Below, in pieces: positions 23,229 to 35,065 of a DNA stretch of 50,497 nucleotides. The stretch is from Gamarada debralockiae. Taxonomy: Eukaryota > Ascomycota > Leotiomycetes > Helotiales > Hyphodiscaceae. The notes beneath the pieces are model-generated. The model saw nothing but the letters and a program-made list of their open reading frames with translations. It searched no databases and was not told where the DNA came from. The stretch covers positions 1-50,497 of the forward strand of contig NXFV01001054.1 of the NCBI GenBank assembly GCA_002803225.1, written 5' to 3'. The position numbers were made by a program, and so were the translations under genes. Each line of letters opens with the position of its first letter. Position 1 is the stretch's first letter.

Positions 23229-23699
23229 TGCGGAGTGAGTTGCTCTTTGCGGAATTGCTGGGGATCATCCACTATTTATGCGTTGCATTTCCAAACGAGA
23301 TAAATCATTTGTGAGCTTTCAAAGTCAAATCTTGTTCAGTGACCTCGACCTCTCGCTTTTGATTTGATCGTACCTGAACGATCTTAAGGGGTTTCTGGCA
23401 CTAGTCGAGTGGTCATCTGAAGTCCCCACCAAAGGTCAATTCTCCCTTCTCTCTAGCAATGATATTTTAAGAGAACACTTGTCATTGTTCGTGAACAATG
23501 TCCTTTCTCCCTCTCGTACAAGATCCCGGAACAGTACCTTGACTTTATTCCGGAGAAGTTATATAAACTCCTATCTGTTCTACTCGGATCTCAAATCCTT
23601 ATCCACACCATCCCCGCTACACACACACGTACCTGCCACACATTCAGGCAAGTACACTCCATACTACTCCTTTTCGCGTCTCACAGATCAACCCACTGC
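23229..23699. other. Intergenic region with TATA-like element
   Basis: No motif-bearing coding sequence. A TATA-like GTTATATAAAC lies near 23558-23568, followed by a C/A-rich stretch resembling a fungal 5' untranslated leader, so a transcript for the following hypothetical locus may start here. Confidence 0.35.
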
Positions 23700-24535
23700 A
23701 ATCATCGCTCCTACCAAGCTGGTAAGGTTCGTGTAGCCCAGAAAAGGAACTCAAACAGCTCCACCGTGACCTCGACGCTACTCATGAGGCTTGCGATTGA
23801 GAAGCACGCAGTCAGGTCAGCGCCCGGATTGCACAGATCATGCACCAAATCAAATCTGCAAGCTCTACCATCGATTAGAAGGCTCACATTCCGGGATATC
23901 GTGGTATTGCGAAATGAGTGCAATCCTCGGATGCCTTCACGAGCATGAAGTCTTCACCAGTTGTCTCATTTACCCCCTCTTGATGCCCGATAAACCAGAT
24001 CTAGTTGACGAATTACTCCCCGACGGCATTCATGCTATGCTTGAGCAGGAGCTTACTGGGCGTTCGAGTATCTGACAATATCCTAGCTTTCCACAAAGAG
24101 GATCTTGAGAAACTCAAAAATGCATGCGAAAAGCTTACACTCAAGATCTTAGCCCGCCAAAACAGCTACGCTTCTCTTGAGACTCGCCTGAGTGAGAGTG
24201 TGAGTTACAGTAAGAGCAAGAGCGAAATCCTGAGTGAAAGCCACCAAGAAGAGAGCGAGGCCGAAAGCAGCACTGAAGAGACTGAGCGTCCAGACCGACC
24301 ATTCAGCCTTCTCCTCTCAGGTCAAGAAGAGCTTGCCGTGCTCTCTGCGCAGTTTGAAGCCTGGCAAGCTCTCGGGCGCCAGGTCGGACACAACACTGAA
24401 CCATCGGGGTGGGCTGACGACATTTTCGAAGAAACTCAACGAGAGACTAGGAAACTAGAGCCCGCCAAGAAAAAATGTCAAGCCCGCAACATCCAGAATC
24501 AACAATCTTTCTACACGACAGAGAGAACAGGTTGA
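23700..24535 (+). pseudogene. Hypothetical acidic, helix-rich gene, probably decayed
   Basis: No family recognised. A frame at 23725-23790 reads as a coiled-coil-like ELKQLHRDLDATHEACD and then hits stops. The frame to 24075 ends LVDELLPDGIHAMLEQE. The longest part, about 24070-24535, is charged and helical (HKEDLEKLKNACEKLTLK) with a Ser/Glu repeat region SESVSYSKSKSEILSES and a Lys-rich end. The pieces lie in different frames without clear splice sites between all of them, so either a multi-exon gene was missed or the locus is decaying. No function is proposed. Confidence 0.35.
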
Positions 24536-24920
24536 ACCATAAAACTTTCGGTGCGTCCGATACTTAATGCAGTAGTACGGGCGTTTGGGAGGTAGGACTG
24601 CTCTTTAAACTGAGAAATAAAAGTACTTTTCCCAAATCAATAATTGTTTGAATATATTTTGAAGCGACTGCATAATCTGTGAATAATATGAATATGGTCA
24701 AGTGACCTTGGTCTGTCGACTGCCTTCTAGCTAGGATTGTTTGTAAAATTGATTTGACAATGTAAAACACTAGCCACAAATAACGCATCAAGTGAGCAGG
24801 TCAGGAGTCAGATCGGGTGATGATTGTGTAACGATGGCTGCCCAATCGGGGGTCGGTAGTGGAGACTCGCCGACTCGCCGAGACGGGCACATTGCCTGCC
24901 CCCCATCTGTGGCTTGCCCT

Positions 24921-24930
24921 TATATAAAAA
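24921..24930 (+). promoter_or_regulatory. TATA-like element of the Zn2Cys6 gene
   Basis: TATATAAAAA lies 57 bases before ATG 24987. This argues that translation begins at 24987 and not at the in-frame ATG at 24792, which would be upstream of the TATA element. Confidence 0.5.
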
Positions 24931-24986
24931 ATATCCTTCTCGCCGACCGAGCTGATTTCCGAGCCCGAGTCCATTTGAACGTCGAA

Positions 24987-27285
24987 ATGTCACTGGATCA
25001 CCAAAGTAGTGTTCCACGTGAAGAGGGGACTTGGCTCACGTCCTCGACGTTGCCCCAACCTTCGAGGTCGACTTCAATAGTTCCTAAGCGACCTAAAGCT
25101 TGTGTTGGTTGCAGGCAATTGAAATTGCGATGCAAGCGTTTTGACGACAATCCAAATATTGGTTGCGAAAGGTGTGTGGGTGCTGGACGCGAATGTGTCG
25201 CACCCGCTACTGTGAGGAGACAAAGGAAAGCTGGAAAGGGGACTGTGGGAATTGTGGCGGCGTTGGAAGAGAAAATAGATGCTCTTGTCGACAAGTTGGC
25301 GGACAGAAAGTTGGAGCCAGGGAATCGAAATGTCGCAAATGTTCGGAATTACACCGGGCAATCCAGGGAGACTGGAGCCCTCTCCAGCACGATTGGCATC
25401 CCGAACATAAACCAGACAAGAGGACTGTCAAGTGATGCATATCCTGGCCACCGTCTGTCAGCCTCACGGTACGAAAATTCTTGGAACCTTTCATGATCTA
25501 GTAACGCTGACTCCAGCCTCCTTAGACCCATAGAGCCAGCAGACATTGGTCGTACACTTGGCGAGGAATGGGCCGCAGAAGAGTATCCGAATTTGTCTAC
25601 TTTCTTTATGCCAAAAGCCCCCAGGAATTTTTCCGGGACAGATGTTGTCAGCAAAGGACTTGTGACTCTCGAAGAGGCAGAGAGAGTCTTCCAGCGGTTC
25701 ACGAAGTTTATGCTTCCTCACTTCCCAATAGTTGTATTGCCAAAAGACGCAACGATGAAGGAATTACGCCAATCAAGGCCAGCCTTATTCCTTGCCATCC
25801 TAGGCGTCGGGTGCTCAATACTCGGGGATAAGGTTCAGAATGTGCTCTGGAGAGAAGTAATGCAAAGTTATGCCGATCGAATTCTCTTGCGAGGTGAAAA
25901 TAATCTAGATCTCATTCAGGCAGTTCAAGTCTCAAGTCTCTGGTATTATGCTCCGGAGCATTACGAGGAAGTCAAGTTCTATCAACTTGTGCACATTGGA
26001 GCAGTCATGGCACTGGAGCTAGGGTTTGGTCAAGAGAATCAGCCTTCTACGTCACGGCTTCCGTCGTTGAGGACCCCGATGGCGATTGGACCTCCGCCTA
26101 AAAATACGCTGTCAGAAGAGGCACTAATAGAAAGCCAAAGGGCTTGGCTTGGTTGTTATTTTCTCTGCAATATGTTAGTAAATCTCTCACTGCGGATGAC
26201 GTGGACAACTTCTTAACTCTAGTAGCACTTCAATGACCTTGCGTCGGCCAAACATGTTGCGGTGGTCCGCCTATATGGCCAAATGTATCACATCACTTGA
26301 GCTTAATGGCCTAAACTCCGACAACCTTCTCTGCCAGTGGGTTCGAGGGCAACATATCGCCGAGGAAATTGGCCAACATTTCTTCATGGATGACCCGTCT
26401 GCTAAGATCGATGCGTTAGATATGCAGGTGCAGTATGTACTTAGAGGGTTTGAACAACAACTTGATCAATGGCGAAAGGTAATACCGGTGGAAGCCCGAA
26501 ATCGTAAGTTCGCCAGCAGAAACCAAAGTTCCCTGGTTGATTGACATTACTCAGCCACCCTTGAGAGTTCGATCCATATCATAAATCTTTATCTTCATGA
26601 AATCTTTCTTCATGCCGGACACAATATCAATGATTTTAGGCCACCCTTTCTGGAGGAGGCGCTCCCAACAAGCGAAAGGCCTCAAACACTAGCCCCTATG
26701 CAATTGGAGTCTCTTGGGGTTTGCATTACTTCAGTAAAGAATATACTTGACATCTTTCTGGACCTCCAAACGGAAACAATCAGCTCACTTCCGAATTTCA
26801 ACTTCGTCCGGCTAGCCTATGCCACCGTTGCGCTCGTTAAGATCCACCTGATGGTATCACAACCGGATGGTATTCTGCTCAATATTATTGACATTGATGA
26901 GCTCCAGACTGAGCTGTACCTTCGTCGACTTCTTGAAACTATGAAAGCGGTAATGCAGACTGGAAAATTGAAACTGGCTTCGATAATCAACATGATACTG
27001 CATATGTTGCAGTTGTGGTTCCAAAGACAGTGCCGAGGGTCCAATGAGGACTACCCTCGCGGAAACCATCGTGGTGGCATCGATCAGTCGAGGGAGGGTC
27101 ATGATACATCGAATCGCACTGGCGAGGCATTCATGCACTCAGACAGTGAGGAAACTATGCTTTCAGGTGTTGGTACTGAAGCTGAATTAGCCAATTTGGC
27201 AGGATTTGACTTTACAACTCTGTTTGATGCAGATAATGGAAGGTTGTTCGAGACTGCTCTAGGATGGATGGGAGGATTTAATTGA
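24987..27285 (+). CDS. Zn2Cys6 fungal transcription factor
   Basis: Four exons, 24987-25468, 25517-26173, 26223-26503 and 26555-27285, give 716 residues. A Zn2Cys6 binuclear cluster sits at residues 39-70 with Cys at 39, 42, 49, 60, 63 and 70 (CX2CX6CX10CX2CX6C), preceded by KRPKAC and followed by a basic linker and a short coiled coil (AALEEKIDALVDKL). The middle and C-terminal parts have the usual helical fungal regulatory region (FQRFTKFMLPHFPIV, SSLWYYAPEHYEEVKFYQLVH, MTLRRPNM, LYLHEIFLHAG). All introns have standard donors and CTGAC/TTAAC-type branch points; exon 3 has two possible acceptors three bases apart (26222 and 26225), changing one residue. It lies 336 bases upstream of the DUF3112 gene on the same strand. 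Targets are unknown. Confidence 0.88.
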
Positions 27286-27621
27286 CAAGGTGATATAGAC
27301 ACGTTGAAATTGTAGACAATGAAAGGAGTCACATGGATGTCCCAAGTTGAAAAGATATCGTGCCAGTAAGGACCGTAAATGATTCGTTGCGGTGCCGGGA
27401 TCTCATCGGAGCTTCAAATATGCGACTCGGCGAGCTCCTCCACAACGGAAGCGTCATGCCATCTCGTCCCCAGAAGACCAATCAAAGCTGATAGGTACCA
27501 TGATAAAGAGGTTTATAGACTCTGGGAATTAGGTTCGTTGAGTTTCCAACCATCTTCTTTCATTTCCAAACTCCACCTAAGCAAATACAAATACACTCCA
27601 TCTCACCCAACATCGTACGAG

Positions 27622-28563
27622 ATGAGCCAACAGCAGCCTTCAGGCCCCCCATATATTCCGCCCCGCGCAGTTGTAGGTGGACTCCCAACCGCTCATGTCG
27701 ACATCCCTATCTGCGCCGTTCTCCTCTTCCTGTACCTTCTTGGCCTCCTCACGCATGCGCTCATCTACAAACGCAACCGTACCAATCATTCCACCAAGTT
27801 CCGCCTTTCAATCCTCATAATTTATATGTGCTTGTTGCGTCTCATCACCATGTCCATGCGCATCGCCTGGGCCGTACACACCGAAAATCCACGCCTCGCA
27901 ATCGCCGCGCAAGTCTTCACTACTGCCGGCGTTTTGCTTCTCTACGTCCTCAATATAGTCTTCTGCCAACGCATCATGCGTGCTTGGCACCCTCGATTTG
28001 GATGGAATCGTGTTACGTCTTGGGCATTTCCTGCGTTTTATGCTACGATTCCGTTGTCGCTTATTGCACTCATTACATCTTTTGTGCAGTCGCTATATAC
28101 GCTGGATCTTGGGGTGAGGGAGTCGGATCATGCAGTGCAGATGTATGGTATTACATTCTTCCTGTTTGTTGCAGTATTTCCCATACCGTTTATTCTAGTT
28201 AATTACCTCGTGTTTCTGGTTGAGAGAAGAAGGAGTAAGGAACCCCAAGTGGAGAACATGTATCCTACTATGGCTGGAGATGTGGGTAAGAGTGCTGGTG
28301 TTGTTGTCCTTGCGACTTTGGTGCTTGTAATAGGGATGGGTTTCAGGACCGGGACGAGTTGGGCAACTTCAAGACCACCAAACGACCCGGCGTGGTACGA
28401 TAGTAAAGCTTGCTTCTACCTTTTGAACTTCGTGACGGAGCTGGCGGTTATCTTATTGTATGCTGTGGTACGAGTAGACAGGTTGTTTTTTGTTCGCGGA
28501 AATGGGGATGAGCCGGTGGTCGATTCGAAAGTAGCTGAGGGAGAGAAGAAGATTACAGTTTGA
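27622..28563 (+). CDS. Seven-transmembrane DUF3112 family protein
   Basis: A single exon of 313 residues. Seven hydrophobic segments can be drawn at roughly residues 29-52, 63-87, 95-118, 131-155, 174-200, 224-243 and 262-283. Family signatures of the fungal DUF3112 membrane proteins are visible: GPPYIPPRAVVGG at the N-terminus, LRLITMSMRIAW, IAAQVFTTAGVLLLYVLN, FCQRIMRAWHP, and PAWYDSKACFYLLNF near the end. Some annotations liken the family to G-protein-coupled receptors, but no ligand or coupling is established. The frame is open farther upstream to 27379; 27622 was chosen because the family motif starts ten residues after it. The C-terminus is charged and cytosolic in the most likely topology. 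The gene appears intact. Confidence 0.85.
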   Translation: MSQQQPSGPPYIPPRAVVGGLPTAHVDIPICAVLLFLYLLGLLTHALIYKRNRTNHSTKFRLSILIIYMCLLRLITMSMRIAWAVHTENPRLAIAAQVFTTAGVLLLYVLNIVFCQRIMRAWHPRFGWNRVTSWAFPAFYATIPLSLIALITSFVQSLYTLDLGVRESDHAVQMYGITFFLFVAVFPIPFILVNYLVFLVERRRSKEPQVENMYPTMAGDVGKSAGVVVLATLVLVIGMGFRTGTSWATSRPPNDPAWYDSKACFYLLNFVTELAVILLYAVVRVDRLFFVRGNGDEPVVDSKVAEGEKKITV

Positions 28564-29836
28564 CAAATTATTGATGGTGGAGAGAATGAGTTGGTGGGGT
28601 ATCAGTCAAACTTATTGTAATATTTCATGTATAATCGAACACCAGATGACCCGTTGACAATGTATCCGTTAGGGATAGGCTGATGTTTTTGTGCCGGACC
28701 TTGCCTGTCAGTTAAACGGCCTATATTTGATATTAGTATCTCAAGCTCCTCGGCCTCCATTGATTAGCCCTGCTGGAAGTATGTCACTGCGAGCTCCGCC
28801 ATGTTCCTAATCCTATTGGGGTGTCTCTCACTGATCACAGGTTCTGCAACTGGAGCTCCTCGACATTAGTATCCTCAACGTGAGATCTACTATGCTCTTG
28901 ACCATGTCGTGGTACCTCTTACCAAGTACCTCCTTTCGCAGCTGAAGCACCTGGACATTACCAAGAGTATGATCCTGGAAAACCCTGCATCCATGTGATT
29001 TAGTGTTCTGATAATCGATACCTGGCTGATCTTCGTCATAGGTGGGTATTCAATTATCTAGGCAGCAGATCATCATTTGTCGGATTACCTACCCCGGGCA
29101 AATACTAGGTCTTCCAGGCGGCACAGGTACGTACAGGATCAAATGACCCGATCCTACATAGCACACTATTACATTAGTTACAAGATGTGATTTTTACTAA
29201 ACTCCCGTGTTCAATCTTATCTAAAATCGAGCCTAGATCATCTTTAGTCGCCCTTTTCTATCTATTAGTAGAAGATAATTTCTTTTTATGGTTCTACGTT
29301 TATATTATTTATGCTTAGAGCTTTAAAAATATCAGTATTAAAGTTTAATATTAAAAGATTAAACTTTTAATTTTTTCAAAAGCTTAATAGTAAAAAGAAA
29401 ATACTAATAAATATTGTAAGATATATAACTTATAAATTAATAAAATATTAAATTGAAAATGGATTTTAATTTGAATATTTTAGAGATTTAAATATATTAT
29501 ATATTTTCGAGGAACTATCGTTTTGGGTGACCCTTTTTGATATTGCTAGATTGACATGAAATTCGATAGACTTTGCCATCCCAAATAAATCCTTGAAACA
29601 CATTTTGATATATTTCGTGATGTAATAACTAACATTGTGATTTCACAAAGCAAGTACTTGAAGAATTGTGACCTTTAACTTGCCAGAGCCAAGGTTTAGG
29701 GAAGCTTACTGACAGCTTATATCGGTTGGGAGAAAAGTCTGTAGAATAGAATCTAAGTTAGGAGGAGACTAAATACATGGGGAAATGAGGTGTGGAGCTA
29801 AAAAGAGGTGCCTTAGGCAGTAGTCCATCTGACAGC
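28564..29836. other. Gene-free region with AT-rich core
   Basis: No coding frame with recognisable content. A core at about 29,280-29,510 is nearly pure A/T, comparable to the RIP blocks but only about 230 bases long. No terminal repeat or transposon motif was found. Confidence 0.5.
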
Positions 29837-30433
29837 TTAGAAGATATTCATAGAGATTTGTGCTTTCTCCTCCACCCTGGGCAACGATGTAGATATGCAA
29901 GTCATCTTAGACAGATCTCCAGTAAGTAAAATTAGCGCTTCTATACTGAGGGTAAAGGGTTGCGTTTGCCTTTCATGCCCAAATAAGACGTTCTGTTTTG
30001 AGTTGGCCCTTCCTGAGTAGGATGTTGCTCGACAGCGACACTGCCATGATAATTCGCTAACAGTACGAACCACGACAATAAGAAATTGAGGAATTTGAGT
30101 CAGATAGCTTCTCCTTGTCCTAGTTGTTTTACTTACGACGGAATTCAATGACAAGGACAAACTTTGGCTTGGTGTTCTAGCTGAGTGACTTACACAGTGG
30201 CGGAAATCCATGGCTAGCTCGAACTCTGGCTCATTCATGATCAGGTATGCTTTCACAAGCTGTGACAGTAGGAGGCTTTTATCAGCTTTTGGTGGCCTCT
30301 CAATTTTGAGGAATTCATTGCGCAGTGGTTCATAATGTTGGTTTCTGTTTGATGCGAAAGGCGGATCTTGCCCCACGCCTTTGCCTCTAATTATAATTAT
30401 AGGTGAATAACTGCATGAGAGGTTGGTGTGCAA
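29837..30433 (-). CDS. Hypothetical open frame
   Basis: A 198-codon frame without recognisable motif. The segment FLKIERPPKADKSLLLSQLVKAYLIMNEPEFELAMDF looks protein-like and is followed by GTAAGT-type donors, at 'CACTGT GTAAGTC' and about 70 bases later, so an exon ending near 30195 is possible. The remainder reads as low-quality sequence. It may be part of a small spliced gene or chance. Confidence 0.25.
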   Translation of the reverse strand: MHTNLSCSYSPIIIIRGKGVGQDPPFASNRNQHYEPLRNEFLKIERPPKADKSLLLSQLVKAYLIMNEPEFELAMDFRHCVSHSARTPSQSLSLSLNSVVSKTTRTRRSYLTQIPQFLIVVVRTVSELSWQCRCRATSYSGRANSKQNVLFGHERQTQPFTLSIEALILLTGDLSKMTCISTSLPRVEEKAQISMNIF

Positions 30434-30957
30434 GTAATATACCGCTCACTTATTGAAAATTTGTGATTCTATCTAATTGAGGATCATTTACCAGTGGCAA
30501 TGCCCGCATAAGATGTTAAAGAAATCCGCATGCCTCAGGGTCGTCGAACAAAGCTCTCGGCAGCCTTAGTGGCGAACACTCCCTGCTAACTCCTACCATG
30601 ACCTCTTTGTCAACGAACAATGCTCTTTTATCTCTTCCATCTAATGTCCACAAACAAAGACCCATTTTCCCACTCGAGCAATGCTTCTTTCCAGCTGTTC
30701 CGCACACCCACTTTCTTTACAGAATACTATAAGTTCTCCCATCCAGCAGTCTCCATGCCTTCTCTCCTCAACCTACCCATCACCTCACGCAACCACCCAC
30801 CTTCATCCTCACAGATTAAGGTAAGTACTTCCCCTTCCCATCTCATATCTCACAGAACCCTTTTCTCATCTAAGAAATTACAATAATGTCTCCGCAAGAC
30901 GAGCAACGCGGTTCGGAGCTGTGCTCCGTTCCTGATTACGTCCGTTGCGAAACCAAA
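30434..30957. other. Upstream region of decayed hypothetical gene
   Basis: C/T/A-rich sequence resembling an untranslated leader (30700-30820) followed by a GTAAGT donor at about 30821. No confident coding sequence. Confidence 0.3.
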
Positions 30958-31746
30958 TGACCGAGATGATCGAAGAAAGGCATCACAGTCTCATCGACTC
31001 ACTTGACGCAAGTCACACATCCCACAAGAACACTCGAGAAGAACTCGCCGGATACATCGCCGACCGCAAAGCCTGGCACAAGAAACTTTGAGTCCTAGGA
31101 GGTGAACGGCGAGATTCTGAACGAGGCTGAGCTAATGTTCAAGGCGACTGCGAAAGATGATTCTTACATCGGACCGAGCCAAATTCATTGCACACACAGA
31201 AGCAATGATCGCCATTGTCTCCGAATCAAAGCCAACAACCTCACCGTGAAGATTGCACGCTGGAAAGCCGCGCTCGACAATGTCGCTGAACAAGATCCGG
31301 AATCGAAGCTGAATTTGTCTACGGTCTTCCTCTCGATTCCCGCGGACTATGAAGAACAAACCGGCAAAAGCTTCAAGGGGCTTTTCGGGCCTTTCGGGCA
31401 TAACGAGACTGCTAAGGACGAAATTGACAGCGACGGCGAAACTGATCACTCCGCTAAAGATTGCCTACAAGGTCTCGCTGCTCTCGAGGGTGCTTTCACC
31501 TCGCGCAAGAGATCTTACGGCGAGCTCGAGGCTTCCATCGAGAAGTCCAAAGTCAAGTTCGCTGCGTTCGAAAACCCGGTGCAGCACAAGACGCTTGAGT
31601 AAGAAGACCAACGAATTGAAGAGGAGGAAGAGGTGGAGATGAAGGAAGAAGTTTATGAGGCGATTCAGATAATCGATGATTGGAAAATCGCCTGGAAGTT
31701 TCGCCGGCCATTCGTTGATCGGGACTTCTGGTCAGTAAACCGGTGA
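30958..31746 (+). pseudogene. Hypothetical helix-rich gene interrupted by stops and a frameshift
   Basis: No family recognised. From ATG 30958 the frame reads MTEMIEERHHSLIDSLDASH and ends at a TGA near 31091. After a frame change, 31102-31602 is open (NGEILNEAELMFKATAK, YEEQTGKSFKGLFGPFGHNE) and ends at TAA 31600-31602. The same frame then continues for 47 codons, highly charged (RIEEEEEVEMKEEVYEAI) and with IIDDWKIAWKFRRPF, to TGA 31744-31746. The TAA sits where Gln would fit, consistent with a C-to-T change. No splice sites remove the interruptions. It is either a recent pseudogene or one with sequence errors. Confidence 0.45.
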
Positions 31747-33049
31747 TCGATCAAGGTAAGTCCGATCCCCAACCACAGACTCTGTGTGAATGATTGATGG
31801 GATTTCTCACCATGAATAAATAACGAAAAAAAAACTTGAAATACAAAACATTAAAAAGAACAATTTCTTTCGGGGGATTTATGTCTTTGGGTTCCAGGAG
31901 ACTTTCTCATGCGAACGCGTTCCGGATAGACACTGCAATAAAATAAAATTTCCTTCAAGACACTAAAACTTTAAGGTGCCATTCGAATATGATATGTGAA
32001 TAGTGGGTGATGAAACCCAATTTGTAATTTACATAAGATTTTAAAGGTTGAAACGAAGACACAGAACTTGTGTTACCCTGTTTCTCCTTTGGGATTGCAA
32101 TTCATAAGCATAAGCTAGCAGCCGACTATTTCCTAAGCATTTTACGGTTTGAGAGCCTGATTACCCTGATATGGAAATGGGACAGATTCATGTCGGATTT
32201 GATTCTTTCAGACAGAGATGTCGACTTGTCGAAATTCGGAGGTTGCACCAAATATTCGATGTGCAAGCAACAGCTTCAAGACATTGTCCAGCAAATCCCC
32301 ACCTTTCCGAACAGTAATGGATACGAGCTCCCTCGTTTCCCCAAAGAGATTCTAGAAGATTTCTATCCATAGAAAGATGAGGAATCTTAACGCTTTCCGC
32401 CACAAGATGAGAATCGCTTAAGAAAGGAAGTTACCAAGTCTACCTCTGAGCTTTGAGGGGACTTGATGCTCTGTCAGAGAAAAGAGCGTCCCCTGCCAAG
32501 AGTGGCGGGGAGAGATGTACCCCGCTTCATCAACGCTCCCAACTGGGATTTCTATTGGTCATCCAACGACAAACGCCTATCTTCCAGTTTCCTATCCACC
32601 ACTCACATAGCCCGCCAAGCCATTAGCGAATGGGCCTCCTGCCGCTCCAGGAAGGTCATGTCGCCTAATCACTCCACTCTTGATTAACCTGCTCCGAGCT
32701 GCTCGATCCTCGGTCAACCGTATCTTATCGTGAACATCCTTCTAACTGCATCAGGGCAATCAGAACGTCCCTCACTGCGAAGGACAGGCACCGGTTCCTC
32801 GGTAAGGCCCTCGATTCCAATGTTCATCGCGCGAAAATGAAAATTCTCGCGGCGCTGTCCCAGTTTGGCAGGCACAAGCAACAAGGTAGCTCTTGCATAA
32901 CATGGTAAGCTGCAGGTGCAACTGTTGATCAGTAGAGCTCCAAAATGTATAAATTAAAGAGCTCATTTTCCCTCCCGCTTTTGCTTTTCTTCTTTTTGCT
33001 ACCTTTCGGTCCATCATCTTCATACGGAGGTAGCAATTGATCCATCATT
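31747..33049. other. Intergenic region; weak open frames; sedolisin promoter
   Basis: A 100-codon plus frame at 32070-32372 (ending FPKEILEDFYP) is the most protein-like, but has no family resemblance; a shorter frame at 32463-32687 also has none. A TATA-like element TATAAATT lies at 32948-32955, about 95 bases before the sedolisin start. Confidence 0.35.
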
Positions 33050-35065
33050 ATGCTGTGCCTTTTGCGTTTGTTGTCCGTGGCAATTGCTGCTCAATCTGCG
33101 CTTGCGACCCCGTTAAAGTCGCGCACCGCGTACCAGGTCAAGGAAGTTCACCAGGTTCCACGAAAATGGAGCTCCAAGGGCCGAGCACCTTCAGACCATA
33201 TGTTGCACATGCAGATTGGTTTGAAGCAGCACAAATTCGATGAGTTGGAGCGTCACTTGTACGAAGGTAATATTTGCACGTCCTTGCCTCTCCATTGACG
33301 CGAAGCTAACCCCAGATCAGTCTCCGATCCCGACCACCCTCGATATGGCCAGCACCTTGCAGTCGAGGAAGTTCATGATCTCGTCGCACCATCAGAGGAA
33401 GCTCTGGACCTTGTTCACGAGTGGCTTTTGACCAATGGCGTCAGTGAATTGGATTATAGCCCTGCCAAGGATTGGATCAACATTTATATTGACGTTGGAT
33501 CCGCCGAGCGTCTGCTGGACACCGAGTACTCCGTTTACGAGCACGAAGACGGCGGACACCTCGTTCGAACCTCGCAATGGTCTCTCCCAAAGCATCTGCA
33601 CGAGTTGATCGACACAATCCAACCTACCAACTCTTTCATGCGTTCTTCGCCGCAGAGCACTGATTGTGCGTTATTTGAAGTTCGGGATATTTCAATTGGA
33701 GTGAATTATTACTGACCGTCCACTAGGGATCCAATTTGAGGATAAATGGACTCCTCCTGGATACCAGCCACCCACCAACGAGACCATTGCGAAGGTCTGC
33801 AATCTTGCATCCGTCACTCTCGAGTGCTTCAACACCCTGTACGGTACATTGGGTTACACGCAAAAGGTTCCTCTTCTCAACTCGATCGGGTTCAACAACT
33901 ACCTTAACCAGACTCCTATCCGACCCGACGTTTATGGATTCTTGAAGCTCTACAACCCACTCGCGGCGCCAGAGGCATTCACATTTCAGTCAATTGAAAT
34001 TGCAGGAGGACCGGCGGCACAATACACTCCATTGACTCCCGCACAAGCAGCAGCCACCGACTTCTCCAAGGAGGCCGTCCTTGATGCCGAGACTATCCTT
34101 GGCATGACTTTCCCCATACCAGTGACATCTTTTTCAACTGGAGGCAGCCCGCCTTTCACACCAGATCTCAACACGCCGACAGACACCAATGAGCCCTACC
34201 TCACCTGGGTCACCTACGTGTCCGGCCTGAAGAGCATCCCCAAGGTTATCAGCAGTTCCTACGGAGACGACGAGCAGACGGTGCCAAAGTCCTACGCTCA
34301 GCGTGTCTGCCAGGAATTTGCCCAGATCGGTGCTCGTGGTACCACTCTCTTGTGCTCCTCTGGCGACAGTGGACTTGGAGGCGAAGACGACTCCGCTTGC
34401 TTCAGCAACGATGGCAAGAACTCCAGTACTTTCCTCCCTGAATTCCCCGCATCGTGCCCATATGTCACCACCGTTGGAGCGACCCAGCAATTCGAGCCTG
34501 AGGTTGCAGCTTTCCGTGAGCCTGGTCTTGGATTTGATGGCAAGACGCACGGTTTCTACGCTTCTGGCAGTGGTTTCAGTTACTACTTCCCTCGTCCATC
34601 CTACCAAGATGCCGTTGTGCCTGCGTACGTCAAGGCTCTGAATGGAAAGTACAATGGCCTGTACAACCCTGGTCAGTTCTCTCTTCCCCCTTCCTCCCAG
34701 TCTCCCATCTAACAATCATCACAGAAGGACGCGGCTACCCCGACGTCGCAGCCCAAGGTCTTTACTTCGCCTTCTTCTGGAACCAGACCCTTTCTACCAT
34801 CTCCGGCACCTCCGCTTCCTGCCCACTCATGTCCTCCGTCATCGCACTCGTCAACGACGCGCTCATCGCCTCCGGCAAACCAACACTTGGTTTCCTGAAC
34901 CCGTGGCTGTATAGCAAGGGATATAAGGGCTTCACGGATATCACAGCTGGTAATACAAGCAGTTGCGGTGTTGATGGTTTCCCGGTTACGAAAGGATGGG
35001 ATCCGGTTACTGGGTTTGGTACTCCGGTTTTCCCAGAGATTTTGGAGTTGCTTGAATGCAGTTAA
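33050..35065 (+). CDS. Secreted sedolisin (S53) tripeptidyl-peptidase-like protease
   Basis: Four exons, 33050-33266, 33321-33665, 33727-34671 and 34725-35065, give 615 residues. A signal peptide is plain at residues 1-19 (leucine-rich core ending ALA). The prodomain contains SDPDHPRYGQHL, typical of S53 activation domains. The catalytic residues are recognisable: Glu and Asp in KEAVLD near residues 303-308, the oxyanion-hole Asp in CSSGDSG near 398, and the nucleophile Ser in SGTSASCP near 528. WDPVTGFGTP near the C-terminus belongs to the calcium-binding region. Other motifs include ISSSYGDDE and FPASCPYVTTVGAT. Such enzymes act extracellularly in acidic conditions, removing tripeptides from protein N-termini. 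Potential N-glycosylation sites (NQT, NSS, NTS) fit secretion. All three introns are 53-61 bases with standard sites. Intact. Confidence 0.93.

Noticed and set aside
24792..24986. Earlier in-frame start for the Zn2Cys6 gene
   Set aside because: Lies upstream of the TATA-like element at 24921; the cluster sits at a usual distance from ATG 24987.
27379..27621. Upstream extension of the DUF3112 gene frame
   Set aside because: Open but without conserved sequence; family N-terminal motif begins just after ATG 27622.
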